Shown here: piece by piece, positions 11,178 through 22,849 of the stretch
Numbering within the stretch: the first letter of the stretch is position 1
How the letters are laid out: the number at the start of each line of letters is the position of its first letter
Source: Hydractinia symbiolongicarpus
Lineage: Eukaryota > Cnidaria > Hydrozoa > Anthoathecata > Hydractiniidae
NCBI RefSeq assembly: GCF_029227915.1
Contig: NC_079884.1
Coordinates: forward strand, 22,010,001-22,074,000
Reading direction: 5' to 3'
DNA length: 64,000 nucleotides
Notes under the pieces: model-generated
Told to the model about the DNA's origin: nothing
What the model saw: the letters and a program-made list of their open reading frames with translations, nothing else
Databases searched by the model: none
Position numbers and translations under genes: made by a program

Positions 11178-11345
11178 CCGACTAATAGCCTAGCGGTAGA
11201 GCGTTCGCTACCAGTGCGAAGGGTCGTCGGTCAAACTTCGGCCGAGTCATGCAAGAGACTATAAAAGTTAAAATCTATCCTTACTGTTTAGGCTTCAGCA
11301 TAAGATTAGGATATCTTAATGCGTTGTCCGGTTTTCTGTGCTTGC
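11178..11345 (+). repeat. tRNA-derived SINE, copy 2
   Basis: The best-preserved A box (tagcctagcggtagagcg) lies at about 11185. A degenerate B box (ggtcaaacttc) and the tail 'actataaaagttaaaatc' then 'tatccttactgtttagg' are shared with copies 1 and 3. Confidence 0.82.
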
Positions 11346-11646
11346 ACGACTTTTGTAGTTCAAATAAGAGCTTTAAATGGACAAGGACCACCTTTGCAGG
11401 ACCCTCGTTGAGAGCAGTACCAATAAAAACTAAAGAGACTATCCTGTGTAAACAAATCTTAATAACAATAACAATAGTAATTTTTCATTTTCATTCCCTA
11501 CATTACAGCTGCAAGCATTGGTAGTCGTAACGATCGCCCTTATTTTTTAATTGTAATGTCTTAAATTTTCATGTATCTTTAATCAGATATTTAAAAAATT
11601 GCAGGCATAATCCAATCGTGAAATTTCTTTACAGAATTATAATAGA
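11346..11646. other. Upstream region of the discoidin receptor gene
   Basis: No coding region supported. The promoter of the receptor gene presumably lies here or beyond the SINEs; no clear TATA or initiator can be singled out. Confidence 0.35.
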
Positions 11647-14600
11647 ATGAAACATGTATGGGTTTGGATCTTGCTGCAATGTTTTAAAGTTGATAATGCA
11701 CTAATCGTACCCCTCGATCCAGGTAATGCTTTTTAGAAAAGGATAGTTCAGATAAATTATTTCATTATGATGTAATGTATTCCGGTGAATATTTTTGTAT
11801 AGAGTCACAACAAGCAGTTGGTCTGGAGAGTGGAAAGATACCAGACCGGCAAATATATGCTAACAAAAACGTTGGCGTTTATAAAGCACGACATTGTCGT
11901 TTAAACAATGAGTCTGCATGGTGTATTGAGAATGACCCAAAAGCATTAGATGAATACTTTTCTGATCAACTTGCTATAAGTGTTGATTTTATATACAACC
12001 TTCAGATAAATGCTATAGCCTTGCAAGGCTATAAAACTTCTAGTTATGGTAATAATATTATAATTCGCTATTTTCATGGAGGATCAATGCAATATTACTC
12101 GGAGAATGGTTTAAAGGTAACTAACAAAACTCAGCCAGTATTTATGATAAAAATGTTTTAAAAAGTTATCCTTAAATTTTAATATAAGAACGATTTATAC
12201 TAAAATCGACTTCTTCTGCAGCAGTTCCAGAACCGTGGCGTTTAGCGACACCTTTAGTAACCTATTTTACCATTGGCTTAATGTATTATCAGTTATTTAA
12301 GGCCAAACCTTAATCGGTTATGTGCAAAACTTGATAAATACATACCTGATAACAATTATCGTTTTGAAAATAGTTATTTTATCTTTATTTCAATACTCTT
12401 TTTACTTATTATTTTAGACGATTACTGTGAAAAACTTTAAAGGTGATAACTATGAATATCGTGTACTAAACCCACCAATACATGCATCAAAATTACTTGT
12501 ACAGCTACCAACCGGAGTGAATACGAAATGTCTACGCATGGAAATGTATGGTAACTTACCTGGTAAAATGCCTCAACGCAAAGAGTTTAACGGTAAGAAT
12601 GATAACAGTTAGTACATGCTTGTAAGTTTTGCACAAAACTATGCCGTTGTCAAAGCGTAAAATAAAGCAAAAACATTGGATCGATAAAGAAAGTAATTTT
12701 ATGTGGACTCACAAATTACATAGGAACAAGTTTTGGGTTAGCCTGTCAATTTGGTGGAAGGATTTGGGAAAATACTCAAAACCATGTAACACCAGCATTT
12801 TCATATTCTACTGTAGGAATGTTTCATCCATAATAGGCTTCCAATCATCAAGGACGATTATAAACAATGCATTTTACTAGAGAATAAAACTGAAAACCAC
12901 TATGGTAAGGAAAACAAATCGAAAATGTAGATATTATAATATCTTATAGTCTTTATTACTATCTTACTGTGAGCCAATTTAAAAATTGGGCGTTTTCAAA
13001 TTAAAAGAACCGTTATAATCTCTCCCCAAAACATAACGTTGTCAAACCTCATTACGATACGTGTTAATTCTTTGTAACTTACCGATGCCATCAGAATTAT
13101 AATTATACTAATTAATTTTTCCTGCCTTACGGGCTACACTCGTGTCAAATTGCCCTGTCAGAATTTATGTTTTTATTTAGAATGCACTAAAACGAACCTT
13201 GGTCTTGTAACAAAAGATTTGGGGAAAACATTCTTTACGCAGACCCGATTTCTTGCACAGCAAATCTCATTAAACGCAGAACATTTACCAACCAATATGC
13301 CATACGCGTGGTGTTTAAAAAAAGATAATATATCATCGCCTTACGAAGACTGGGCTTCTGTCAACCTTAAAGCTAAACATTTGATATATGGTCTTCATGT
13401 TGATGGTTTTAGAGATTTTTTTAAACCAAGTGACAAATATCTCCCAACATTCTTTAAGCTCCAGTACAGTTTAGATTCTAAGCTTTGGGCAGATTATGAA
13501 GGAGGAAAGGTATAGATACTACCTGCTAATTAAACTCCTGTTACAGTGGGTGAAATAAATTTATGTAATTTTTACTTTTTCCTGCAGGAATTACAAAGTT
13601 TGAACTACAGTTTATTCAGTGGAAAGAAATTACTGTTTAAAGTTCCGCTTCTGGGACAATATGTTCGAATCAGAATGAAAATTGAAAGACGTACCATAAC
13701 ATGCATTAAACTTCAAGTGTATGGTTGTCCAGCTATAAAGGCACCAGGTATCACATAATCCTAATGTAATAACACTCTATTAGTTATTGTCTTGATTGGT
13801 TAAAAAAATGAATAATAAATTATTTCAGGGTTAAGTCAAGGGTTAGGGTTAGATATACATATACATGTATGATACAATAGATTTTGTTTCTCAATTAGTT
13901 TGAGAGGAAAAATGTAATAAAGAAATTGTTACCATATTACTAGGAAATTGTGACTCGCGTTTGGTATTTCTTTTACCTAGGCGCAAGCCCCTCCAAACAG
14001 GCAAAGAATTAAGTGATTCTGCGTAGAGGAAATTTAACCGCAAATTTAAACCGTGTTTTTTTTCAATGGCCACCGATTCAACGAAAAACAGCTGAAGAAA
14101 GTCTGAAATAGAATTATAAATTACGAAGGCTTGCTAAAAAAAGATTTGTTTCTCACTTTAGAAGGATTAATAATGTGGTTATTTTTCAAACGATAGCTGG
14201 AACACTTCTTTAAAGATGAATACGCCGCAGCAATTATTTAATGGAAATAGTTTTAAGTTTTATATCAGATTTGTCTAGACATTTAAGGAAGAACTCTTTT
14301 CGTAGGCAAAATTTACCAAAAAAAAGTAACGTATTGCTCACAAAATGTTTGATAATAAATACTACGGAAAATTCATTGAATTTTGCATTCTTAGTATGGA
14401 TTATGACGAGGTTGTCCAATCAGGTGAACAAGCTTTTCTGTCTGTATTCATGATAGGATTCCCTCAATTTGATCAAAAGATCCCACCTTTCCTTTTACAG
14501 GTGATTTCTTTATGCTCTCTTAATTTTAAAAAGCGTTAGCTAAAACGGTAACAGTAGCAGCATCTTAAAAACAGACCTATATACACATATTTTTCATCGA

Positions 14601-17600
14601 AATATACATAGTAAAATACTGAATAACATGAAAACGAAGTTTATTATAAACTGAGTTTTAGTTTCCAGCAAAACAAATATGTTTTTTTTACTTGAAAAAA
14701 TATTTGCAAAATTAATATTTTATACAATGTCATTATTAACAACATTTGGTAATAGTATATATCGCTCAGATACTGAGCAGTTTTTATGTTTTTTTTTTTG
14801 CTATTCTTAGCGTTAAATGAGCTATACTAGCTAACTTTGAATTATAATACTTTGAACTATGATACTTTAGCTCAGAAGTTCACACACAGTATGAGCAATC
14901 AAACATTCACATCTGTCCAGTTTTGCATAAAAAAAAGAAGAAAATCTGTTGTTAGCACACCTCTGCCTCGTATATTGCTTAAAATCTTATTCGAACTTTT
15001 AAACCTAGATGTTTGGGAAGTAGAATCTCCAACAGTTATCAAGTACCAAAAAATAACCTTTTTCTTCTAACTTCTTTAATGATCTGTTACACTTAAACCA
15101 TCTTCGACAGCACCCTAGAAGGGCTGGAACATCCTGTTTCTTATATATGAAATATAAAGTGTTTTTTTCCTGTGAATAGCTGCACTGCTTCTTTAAAAAA
15201 AGTGTGTCTTATTTTTCAGCTCGCATCTTCCATTACATGATATATCAAGGTGATTCCAGCTCGACGTACTCTTGGAAAGACACAAAATACCCTCACAATC
15301 CCACACTTAAAGAAAGATTTTTATCTCGTGAAACTGGCCTGCCTTACTGATGGAGAACACTTAAAAACTATAAGTCCATTAACTTCAAACTGTTGGGTTG
15401 GTTGGAATAAAACTTCACGCCCGAAACCATTAGTTGCTCTTACTTTAAGTGCTGTGTCAAGAATTTATGCTGTTAAGCTTTTAACATATGTAAATGAAAG
15501 TATGCATGCTGGCACTATTAAAAGATTTTCTGTGGAAGCTGGTAGATCTGTTCCCATACCGAGACTTGGTTATGTATGTGCTCCTGATTCAATGTACTAT
15601 ATTAGCCCACAAGTGATTGAGTATACAATAGATTTGGGAGGAGTATTGGCGAAGGTGATCAGTATCAAATTTGATTATTCTATGGAGTGGATTTTCTTGC
15701 GACAAGTTTCAATTGTTCAAGGTATGCCATGTTAGCCAGGTCTTAAAAGATATGGTTCACTTGTTTTCCAATGTTTTAACGAAATAACAGTTTGAAATCG
15801 GGTGCACAACCGAGGCTGTTATTTTTTTTGAAACCACCAGACTGAGCACTTGGCACACATAAACTGTATCGCACGTGTGTATAGGCGTAATACCCTTTTC
15901 CAAAAAAAACAACTGTATCACAACTTCGGTTAACATAAAAACACAGGTTAGACTCGTTGTTAACACTGGGCGAAGCACTTACTATACACTTTTCCAAAAA
16001 TACTTCATCGCAACTTCAGTAAAACACAGGAAACAACAGTTACCCCGTCCAGCTCAAAATATCATTAAAGCATTTTATTTTGCGAAATAATTTTTCATAA
16101 CAGTATTAAAAGGCGTAGACCTAACTGCATATAGCATGAAAATTAGTAATTACGAATTTTGTTGTAGCCAAACTGAATTTGGGCTATTTTAACTTTATTG
16201 CCAGAGCCACTTTAAAGAATTAGCTAGATAGCCACAATACAATAAAAGAATAATACTGTCCGTCCGTCCGTCCGTCCGACTGTCACGCAAAATGGTAGCT
16301 TAGCTGCGCAGGTAGCGAGACGCACGCAATGCGGTAAAAAAAGGATGGGCGAACCCGTGGATTTTTCTACGGGCTAACGACTAGTACTGATAATAATACT
16401 AATAATAATAATACTGATAATAAAATCTAGATAGGTAAGCATCATTTCCAAACAGATTTTTATTGTGGTTTCCTTTCGTTAATTATTCTTCCATTTCCAT
16501 ATTTTTTAGCATTCTTTCCCCCTACGAACTAGGTTTGTTTTCACCCAGCGAAATTTTAAAAATAGCAGATGTAGCACAAATGCGATTCGTCAATTTAGCA
16601 AAATGTCAATCATCACTACGGTAACAAAGCTGAACCGAATCGCCGAATAGCTAGCTAGATTTTTAGGATGCTCGCTCGAAATCTACGTTCAGAGCAAAAA
16701 TCTTCAAATTGGTGAGTTCAAGATTTTCATGTGGCTAAAAAGCGTTTATTTATTTATTTATCCTTACATGTAAAATCATATAAAAATTAAAGTTAAAGCT
16801 TTTAGTAGACAAAAACAGACTTGGTAACATCGACGCCACAGCTTTTAAAAATTTAAATATTGTTTTAGATTCCTTCGTCCGTAAAAATCGGATTCTGCAG
16901 GGTATTGCCGGAATTTTCCGAAAAAAGCTGCGCGCAACGATTTATAACACGCAGAATACGACTATTATTAAAGACACTAAACGGGACATAGCCGGCTTCG
17001 AAACGACGGGTTAAGCCATCAGTAATGAAAGGTTGAGTGATAGGTTGAGCGCTTAAGTTCATACAAGAATGTACTTCCTGTCCAGATGGAGCGCTGTGGC
17101 AATTGCATACAGTATGTCGCAAATCCAGAGAAATGCACACAGTGTTTCAGCGAGAATAAAAGCACAGGTTACAATATGTTGTTGCCCGTCATAGCAAAAA
17201 CAGTTGAATGGCATTTTTTATTTTTTTATTATGCGAAATAAGATCCCGTGGAAGTTTAAAACGAATCGGAGCACCAAACTGAGTGCTTAGTACAGGTAAA
17301 CTGTTTCGGACACGTGTATAGGCGTGATACCCTTTTAATAAAAAAAAAAAAATGCAAAGGAAAAAGACCATCGTTATTCCATCCAGCTAAAAAAATCAGT
17401 CAGCTATTTTATTTTGCGAAATAAATTGCTTGAAATTTGCAAAAATGATCAGTGCAAATAAAAACACATTTTGTGGTTACAAATTTGCATGTACAAAATG
17501 CTAAACTAAGTTAAATTACAAAACAAAGAAAGGGTACAAGAAAAGGAAGTTTTAAACGTTTCACCGACAAACATATTTAAAGTTCTCTTTTGTTAAATAA

Positions 17601-20600
17601 TACTTCTATACTAAAACTATCCGTACTATCGTCCTCGTCTTGTAGGTACTGCTCGATTAATCTAACATATAAAAGACATAGTTTTATTTTAATAAAAGCA
17701 GGTTCGAAAGTTTCCTCTAAGTTTGGATAAATTATTTAACCAGCTATTTAAGATAAAAAAGGAGGATTAGTTCTTCACCTAAGAAAGTTAAAGTAATGTC
17801 GTTATAAACCTGAGTTTATTTCTTCGTTTTTCCTCTTTAAAGCACAGACCGTTTTTCTGTAAACTTAATGATTCAAAAGAAGCCATCATATAATACAAGC
17901 AAAACTGATAAATTTTGTTAATATTCTTTTATTTCCATCTGCTAACGTGCCAAACCTTTATAACTTTTCTAAGCAGTTTTTACTGTTTCCATTTTTTTTC
18001 CTCTTTTCTTAATTGAACGTCGTGATCGATTTCTAATTTTGAGTTGCACATTTTGCGCGAAAAGTCACTTCAAACCCAGCACGTATATAATATCTTTTTT
18101 AAAATACGTGTTCTGCCTATCTTGTTGCTACGTTTTGTTTTATTTCTCCGATATAGATCTCGCCGCAAAGACACATTTACGTGTGGGAAAAGCTTTTACT
18201 TTAAAAATATATATTTTAAAATACAAAATGGCGAAGAGATTTAATAATCAAAGTAGTGTTTCACGTCAATTACATATAACAATAATGAGTGCATTTTACC
18301 GCCTAATTGGTGCGAAGATAGAGGCTCTAGTCAATTTTTAAGCAAATTTAACATTTTTTCACGCTCTTTAAGAACGCAATAACAACAATTCAAGCAAAGA
18401 AAAAGAAATTCAGCTTCAGCCACATGTCCTCATAACAAATGAAAATGGACAAAGATGGAAAAAAATCACGAAATAAGTCTTAAATGTACATTTAGTGAAC
18501 ATAAAAATAATATTATTATCATTATAACTTGATTTTTTAATTCCAATTAAAGGGCGGGAATAAAACAGACAAAAAAAATTCCACTTACGGAATCTTCTGA
18601 AAGTTATATTATTGTTCTATTCTCATCATAAAATTTGTTCTTGTTAATTTCTTTTAGATGGCGCAGATATTAAAGCGTTTTAACGAAATTGACAACTCTT
18701 TGCCAATCGCCCGTAACGTTTTCCGTGCACGAATTTATAACAAAGACAGTACATCGCTCGAACAATGGAAACTAACTACCCATGACTTTTTTTATCACAA
18801 AATTTTGACCGCGCAAAAAAAATTATACAGTACACATTCGTTAATTCAAATGCCGCGTAATTCGAAAATTCTCCATTTCGAACGAATTTTCTAGTCCCTT
18901 GAGTTTAGTCTAATAAAGTCTTATACTTTATGCTGCCTATTTCGAACGCCGAGCATTTATTGTTTGCTATTATTTTATAATTATTTACCCAGGATAGCCT
19001 TTTCAGTTCTTAATAGAACTGTCATCAATTAGTGCATTTTAAGCTCCCATTTGAGCTACGAAAGGTGCGCAAGCACAACAGCCGCTCAACTAGACAAACG
19101 CCTAAGATATCAATCCTATTTTCATACTAAACGGTGTTCTCAGACCTTCCACACCGGAGTTGAACGCAAGTGCACCAGTCGGTTACCTTTGCCGGTTATT
19201 GCTAATTCGAACAGTTTCTTCGGTCCTTAGGCTAAAAAAGTTCTTTAATTTGAACTGTTGTGCACTTATAAACTGAAAATGCAATGAAATTAAAGACATT
19301 TTTCTATTTTTACATTAATAGTGATAAAATTTCTTCGAACTTTCCAATAAATTTTACATTTCCAGTAAAATTGATTTTACAAGGTATCTAGTTTCCCAGT
19401 TACTTTTTACTTTGCAACAGTTGTAGTCGCCTGTTTAGAGAGAAAATGAAGTTGTTTTTGCAAAACGACCTGTCTTCCCTTTCGCCAAATGTCCAACCAC
19501 TCAAATCGACTCTCTAGAAATTATCCGATTTCTGGCTCTACTCGAACTAACTGTCATCGTAAAAAATCAGCAGAAAACAAAAAGCATTACGTTTTAATAC
19601 ATGATGGCGAATATTCAAAGTCAGAAGAGTTCGTCGAGTGGACTGACCGACGTGAACTTTGGCAAATTGTAGAGTTAATAAAACGGTTCTCCTTATTTTT
19701 AAATAATGGGGGGATGGTTTAATCATGTGCAAATCCAATGAGTATAGTAAAGTACAGTGAAATCGAGCATAGAGTGTGTTAATGAATTAGTCTTTAGAGA
19801 AGAACGCATCTGGAGATGACACACATCAAATGCAAAAAAAACACTATCTTTCGTAAAACATAAGCAAGTTTCTTACAAGAATTGTTTATATGAGCCATTG
19901 TTTAGTGTGCCGCTACAGAGAGGTCAAATGTAGTGGGTAATGTAAATTACAATTGTTAATGCAAATATAAAACTAAATCACTAAATGGAGATGTTGATAT
20001 AAAGAGGCTTCTGCTATAGTGTGTGCTACATGGAAGCTTTCTTATGAGAGTTTGACCTTCATTCCATGTGCATTTAAGACAAGTGTCCGTTGTAAAGAGA
20101 TAGCCACTGTTAGAAGGATTAACCGTTTCTATCCTTCCTTAAATGCCTTTTGTTACTTATACGTACAATTTTAATTTTTATTAACTTTAGAGATTCCGGT
20201 AGCTACGGGGGCGTTAAAATTATCACCGAAATATCTAACATGCAAAACACCGGCTAAGCCAACAAAACTTGGTAAGCCACACTGCGAAACATATACTTAT
20301 TTATTTAAGACTAAGAGAAGTATTTGTTAACCATGTTTGCTGAATTGTTTTTCTTAACTATTTGTGTGTTCAAAAGTAAATTTTGTTACTTTTTCTAACT
20401 TTTATTTAGTTTTAATTTTTTAGAAACTCTTTATAATATATGCCTAAGCGTTGTCATGGCAACTATGTTTTTGTGTTGAGTGAAATTATGTCGGGTTTTT
20501 TTTTCAATGAAAATACATAATTTTGCATTAGTAATTTTTTGTTTGCCATAATGGTGTGACTAAATTCTGAGCATTTAAACAAATTATTCACGAATATCAA

Positions 20601-21335
20601 ATTTGCGGTAACTTAAAAAATAAAATCAGTATTGAAAAGTCTAATAGAATGGTAAATGTCTTAGTTGAAAATTGAATTCATGAATGAGCCGAAATAAACC
20701 CTGCATTCTATTTCCTTATTCACTAATTTCAAAATGACTTTTTTATAGATGATAAAAAGGAGAAATTACCTTATTACTTGCCTTGGTTATCACTCCCTGC
20801 GTTGTTAGTAGTTGCAGTAATAGTAATTTTAATGTTACACCGACGTCGTACCAGACGAGACAAATCAAAATCATCCATAAATGAGCACTATGCAGGACTA
20901 AAAAAATACAAAAATCCTACCTATACAGATTTAAAGGAAAACGAACGCCAGGCTTATCCTGATTTACAAAACCACGAAAGCCCTGAATATGCAGACTTAA
21001 AGAAGAGAGAACGCCAGGATGGTGCCGGTTTATTAGAGCACGACAGCCCTGAATATGCTGATTTAACAATGGACGTTAGCTATAGTTATGTAGATGTTGA
21101 AGGGAAAGAAAGGCATGGTTATGAAGATTTGCAAAAGCACGAAAAGTCGAACTATGTGGATTTACAGAAACACGAAAAGCCGATCTATAAAAATTTGCAA
21201 AACCACGAAAGCTCTGGCTGCGTAAACTTTAGAGAAGACGAAAACTCTGTTCGCAAAGATTTAAACAGACATGAAAGCTCCAACTATGAAGAATTGAATC
21301 ACGATTATGAAGTAGAAATGCCACCAGATGTTTAG
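11647..21335 (+). CDS. Discoidin-domain receptor-like transmembrane protein with tandem ITAM-like tail
   Basis: Eight exons join in phase: 11647-11722, 11803-12116, 12418-12592, 13181-13509, 13588-13747, 15260-15721, 20191-20271, 20749-21335. All have GT..AG borders; the phases run 1,0,1,0,1,1,1, and the total is 2184 nt (727 residues). Residues 1-18 are a signal peptide. Residues about 26-188 are discoidin domain 1 (AVGLESGKIPD, ARHCRLNNESAWC, CLRMEMYGN); its terminal Cys is missing, consistent with the missing first Cys in this splice model. Residues about 189-351 are discoidin domain 2 (ECTKTNLGLV to LQVYGC). Residues about 352-505 resemble the DS-like domain of DDR kinases (LTDG, WVGWN, a YAVKLLTYVNE strand, EWIFLRQVSI end). 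A hydrophobic helix spans 543-562, followed by basic RRRTRR. The tail has no kinase, only YxxL repeats. A role in ligand binding and SH2-dependent signalling is inference. Confidence 0.82.
11723..11802 (+). other. Intron 1 of the discoidin receptor gene; alternative acceptor
   Basis: The donor is CCAG|GTAATG. The acceptor chosen (tatttttgtatag, ending 11802) gives an 80-bp intron in phase. A second in-phase acceptor at 11750-11751 would add 17 residues, including a Cys typical of discoidin starts, but leaves only a 29-bp intron, which is implausibly short. Confidence 0.55.
13748..15259 (+). other. Intron 5 of the discoidin receptor gene
   Basis: About 1.5 kb between phase-1 junctions. No protein domain is recognisable in the open frames near 14241-14539 and 14837-15070. 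Confidence 0.55.
15800..16090. repeat. Dispersed repeat family R1, copy 1
   Basis: Shares 'actgagcacttggcacacat', 'gtgtataggcgtaatacc', 'cttttccaaaaaaa', 'aaaacacagg' and 'accccgtccagct' with copies at about 17180-17430 and 62440-62830. No coding capacity. Confidence 0.75.
16258..16384 (+). mobile_element. Short Helitron-like element with TCCG microsatellite head
   Basis: Starts with (TCCG)n near 16258. It ends with an 8-bp-stem hairpin CCCGTGGATTTTTCTACGGG (16354-16373), then eight bases later CTAG (16381-16384) and T. This matches the 3' end logic of copy A at 2470-2473. It is only about 125 bp, so it is a minimal nonautonomous derivative or a 3' fragment. Confidence 0.6.
16385..16425 (+). 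repeat. AAT/ACT-rich microsatellite
   Basis: Short run of actgataataatact-type units immediately 3' of the Helitron-like end. Confidence 0.7.
17180..17430. repeat. Dispersed repeat family R1, copy 2
   Basis: Carries 'actgagtgcttagtacaggt', 'gtgtataggcgtgatacc' and 'ttattttgcgaaataa', shared with copies 1 and 3. Confidence 0.75.
18658..18894 (+). other. Unassigned 78-residue open frame in intron 6
   Basis: Reads MAQILKRFNEIDNSLPIARN onward and ends in ...HFERIF. Codon use looks less random than that of its neighbours, but I recognise no family, and the frame lies inside the large intron of the receptor gene. It could be a transposon fragment; the nearby 'atttcgaacg' motifs recur at about 18877 and 18940. 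Confidence 0.25.
20778..21335 (+). repeat. 33-bp coding minisatellite: 13 ITAM-spaced YxxL units
   Basis: The final exon encodes an 11-residue period from residue 580 to 715 of the modelled protein. Motif starts fall at 580, 591, 602, 613, 624, 635, 646, 657, 668, 679, 690, 701 and 712. The motifs read YAGL, YTDL, YPDL, YADL, GAGL, YADL, YVDV, YEDL, YVDL, YKNL, CVNF, RKDL, YEEL. Ten of 13 keep the Tyr. Each motif is separated from the next by exactly seven residues, often a charged linker like QKHEKSN or QNHESPE. YxxL-x(6-8)-YxxL is the ITAM consensus, so neighbouring units form overlapping ITAM-like pairs. Confidence 0.9.
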
Positions 21336-21395
21336 ATTACTCTATTTTCTTTAGTCAATTTACGCGACGCAAAAATGAAGTAAGATTTTCTCTAA

Positions 21396-21782
21396 TAGAC
21401 CTTTCCCAAATTTCATAATTACGTCAAACTAAAGAGGTGGATACTAAAAATGATTCTTATCCCTAAGTTTCTTAGCAAAAGGTAGAACAAGTTACCTATT
21501 TTCGTAAATATTTCTGTTCGTTAAGTGTCTCAACTGCGAGCTGAAAGTTTCAGTCAAACCCTTCATATAGCCGAGTTTTTTTTAAGAATAGCTTCGTTTT
21601 CAAAATAATTATTTTCTTTAAATCTAAATAAAATCCAACCAGAATATTATATTGCTCTAAAAACTTCAGCTTTGTCATGATAATTTGATATCTGAATATC
21701 CTTATTTAAAGAGCATTGAACCATTATAAAATTTTGGATGACGTTATAATTATTATAATTTATGAAATTCGATAAGGGTGTA
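21396..21782 (+). mobile_element. MITE 'GACCTTTCCC' family, copy 2
   Basis: Left end TAGACCTTTCCCAAATTTC. Right end degenerate (GAAATTCGATAAGGGTGTA). The interior is collinear with copy 1. It starts 61 bp after the receptor stop codon, so it may lie in the receptor's 3' untranslated region. Confidence 0.85.
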
Positions 21783-22845
21783 AAATTTGAAACTTGCAAC
21801 AAATATAATTCAAATGGAAAAATAGGCCAACTAATAGCAAAGTAGGTACTTATTTATTTTTCAGTGTGTTTCGTCATTATAGAAAGTATGGTTTTAGTCA
21901 AATAAAAAAATATTTGGTGATATAAATATTTACCACTTAATTAAACGAATACTATTTAGCTAATTCATGTCAACTGATTTGATATACATGTTCTAAAATC
22001 GCATTGTGTAAAAAAGTAAACAAATATGATAGGTGAACAAGCTTTTTTGTATTCCTTAGTTTGTATTTATATGCAGCATTACAGATGTATAAAAATTTTG
22101 ATTTGTTATTATTGTAATCCTTTGAAAATTCATAAATTTGTACAATAAGCCTTAACTAGCCTTCACAGTCTACTAACTGTATTTACTCTAGAGTTCCCGC
22201 CTCTTTAGTAAACCTGTCTTTTTGGCACGAGTTGCAAATGTAAACATGCTTTTCCAACAATCCCGCATGAAGAATTTGCTTTAACTTCTATGGATATTGT
22301 ATCCTATCTACATTCTTCAACAGTCTTGCCACCTAGCATTGCAAGTAGAATTTTGCAACAATTTCGATTGCATGCGTTTTCATTGCACGGAACAACCTTG
22401 TTCTTAGGGTATCTTGCATCTTTTCTGACATGCGTTTATGCAACGAGTTTGATTAAGCCACCCTTCTCCGTTGTAGTTAAAATAATAAAAAACATGGTGA
22501 TGTTCTTTTTGAAGTTAAAAATATTACCACTTTTCTGTTTAGTCATTGTCCTTAAATAATATACGTATTATAATGTTATGAATTTATTCGTGGCTACATT
22601 TCGATAGTTGCAGCTGTCATCTACGGGCAATCTTTAAAATCATCTTTTGTTACTTATTAGTTGAAGATATAACTATAGGGACAAAATAAACCAATCAGAT
22701 TATAGCAATTAAAGTAATTACCTTTTTGCGGTCCTTCATAAGTCTAAAAGTTCGCTTTATGTTACGTTTCACTCGAATCGTTTTGCTCCTTTTTTGAATA
22801 AAAGGTATTCGCTCTCGAAAGTGCTGGCGACACATGGAAGTGGAT
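21783..22845. other. Gene-free spacer
   Basis: No supported gene. The frame at 22290-22559 is hydrophobic but has no recognisable family. Confidence 0.4.
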
Positions 22846-22849
22846 AAAA

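Larger units (their letters stand above)
15722..20190 (+). other. Intron 6 of the discoidin receptor gene, repeat-rich
   Basis: The 4.5-kb intron between phase-1 junctions holds two copies of the 'gtataggcgtaatacccttt' repeat and a short Helitron-like end. It also has two unassigned open frames (18658-18894 and 19489-19722). Because both borders are phase 1, an extra symmetrical exon could be skipped here without breaking the frame; I found none. Confidence 0.55.

Noticed and set aside
11185-11257. Functional tRNA gene
   Set aside because: A and B boxes are present, but no acceptor stem closes and the same non-tRNA tail occurs in three copies, so it is a SINE.
11723-11751. 29-bp intron giving a Cys-containing start of discoidin domain 1
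   Set aside because: In phase, but far shorter than usual animal introns; the 80-bp alternative has a better pyrimidine-rich acceptor.
16258-16281. CRISPR-like or regulatory repeat
   Set aside because: It is a simple TCCG microsatellite at the head of a Helitron-like element; the genome is eukaryotic.
22290-22559. Hydrophobic 89-residue frame as a membrane protein
   Set aside because: Hydrophobicity follows from T-rich DNA; no conserved pattern or gene context.
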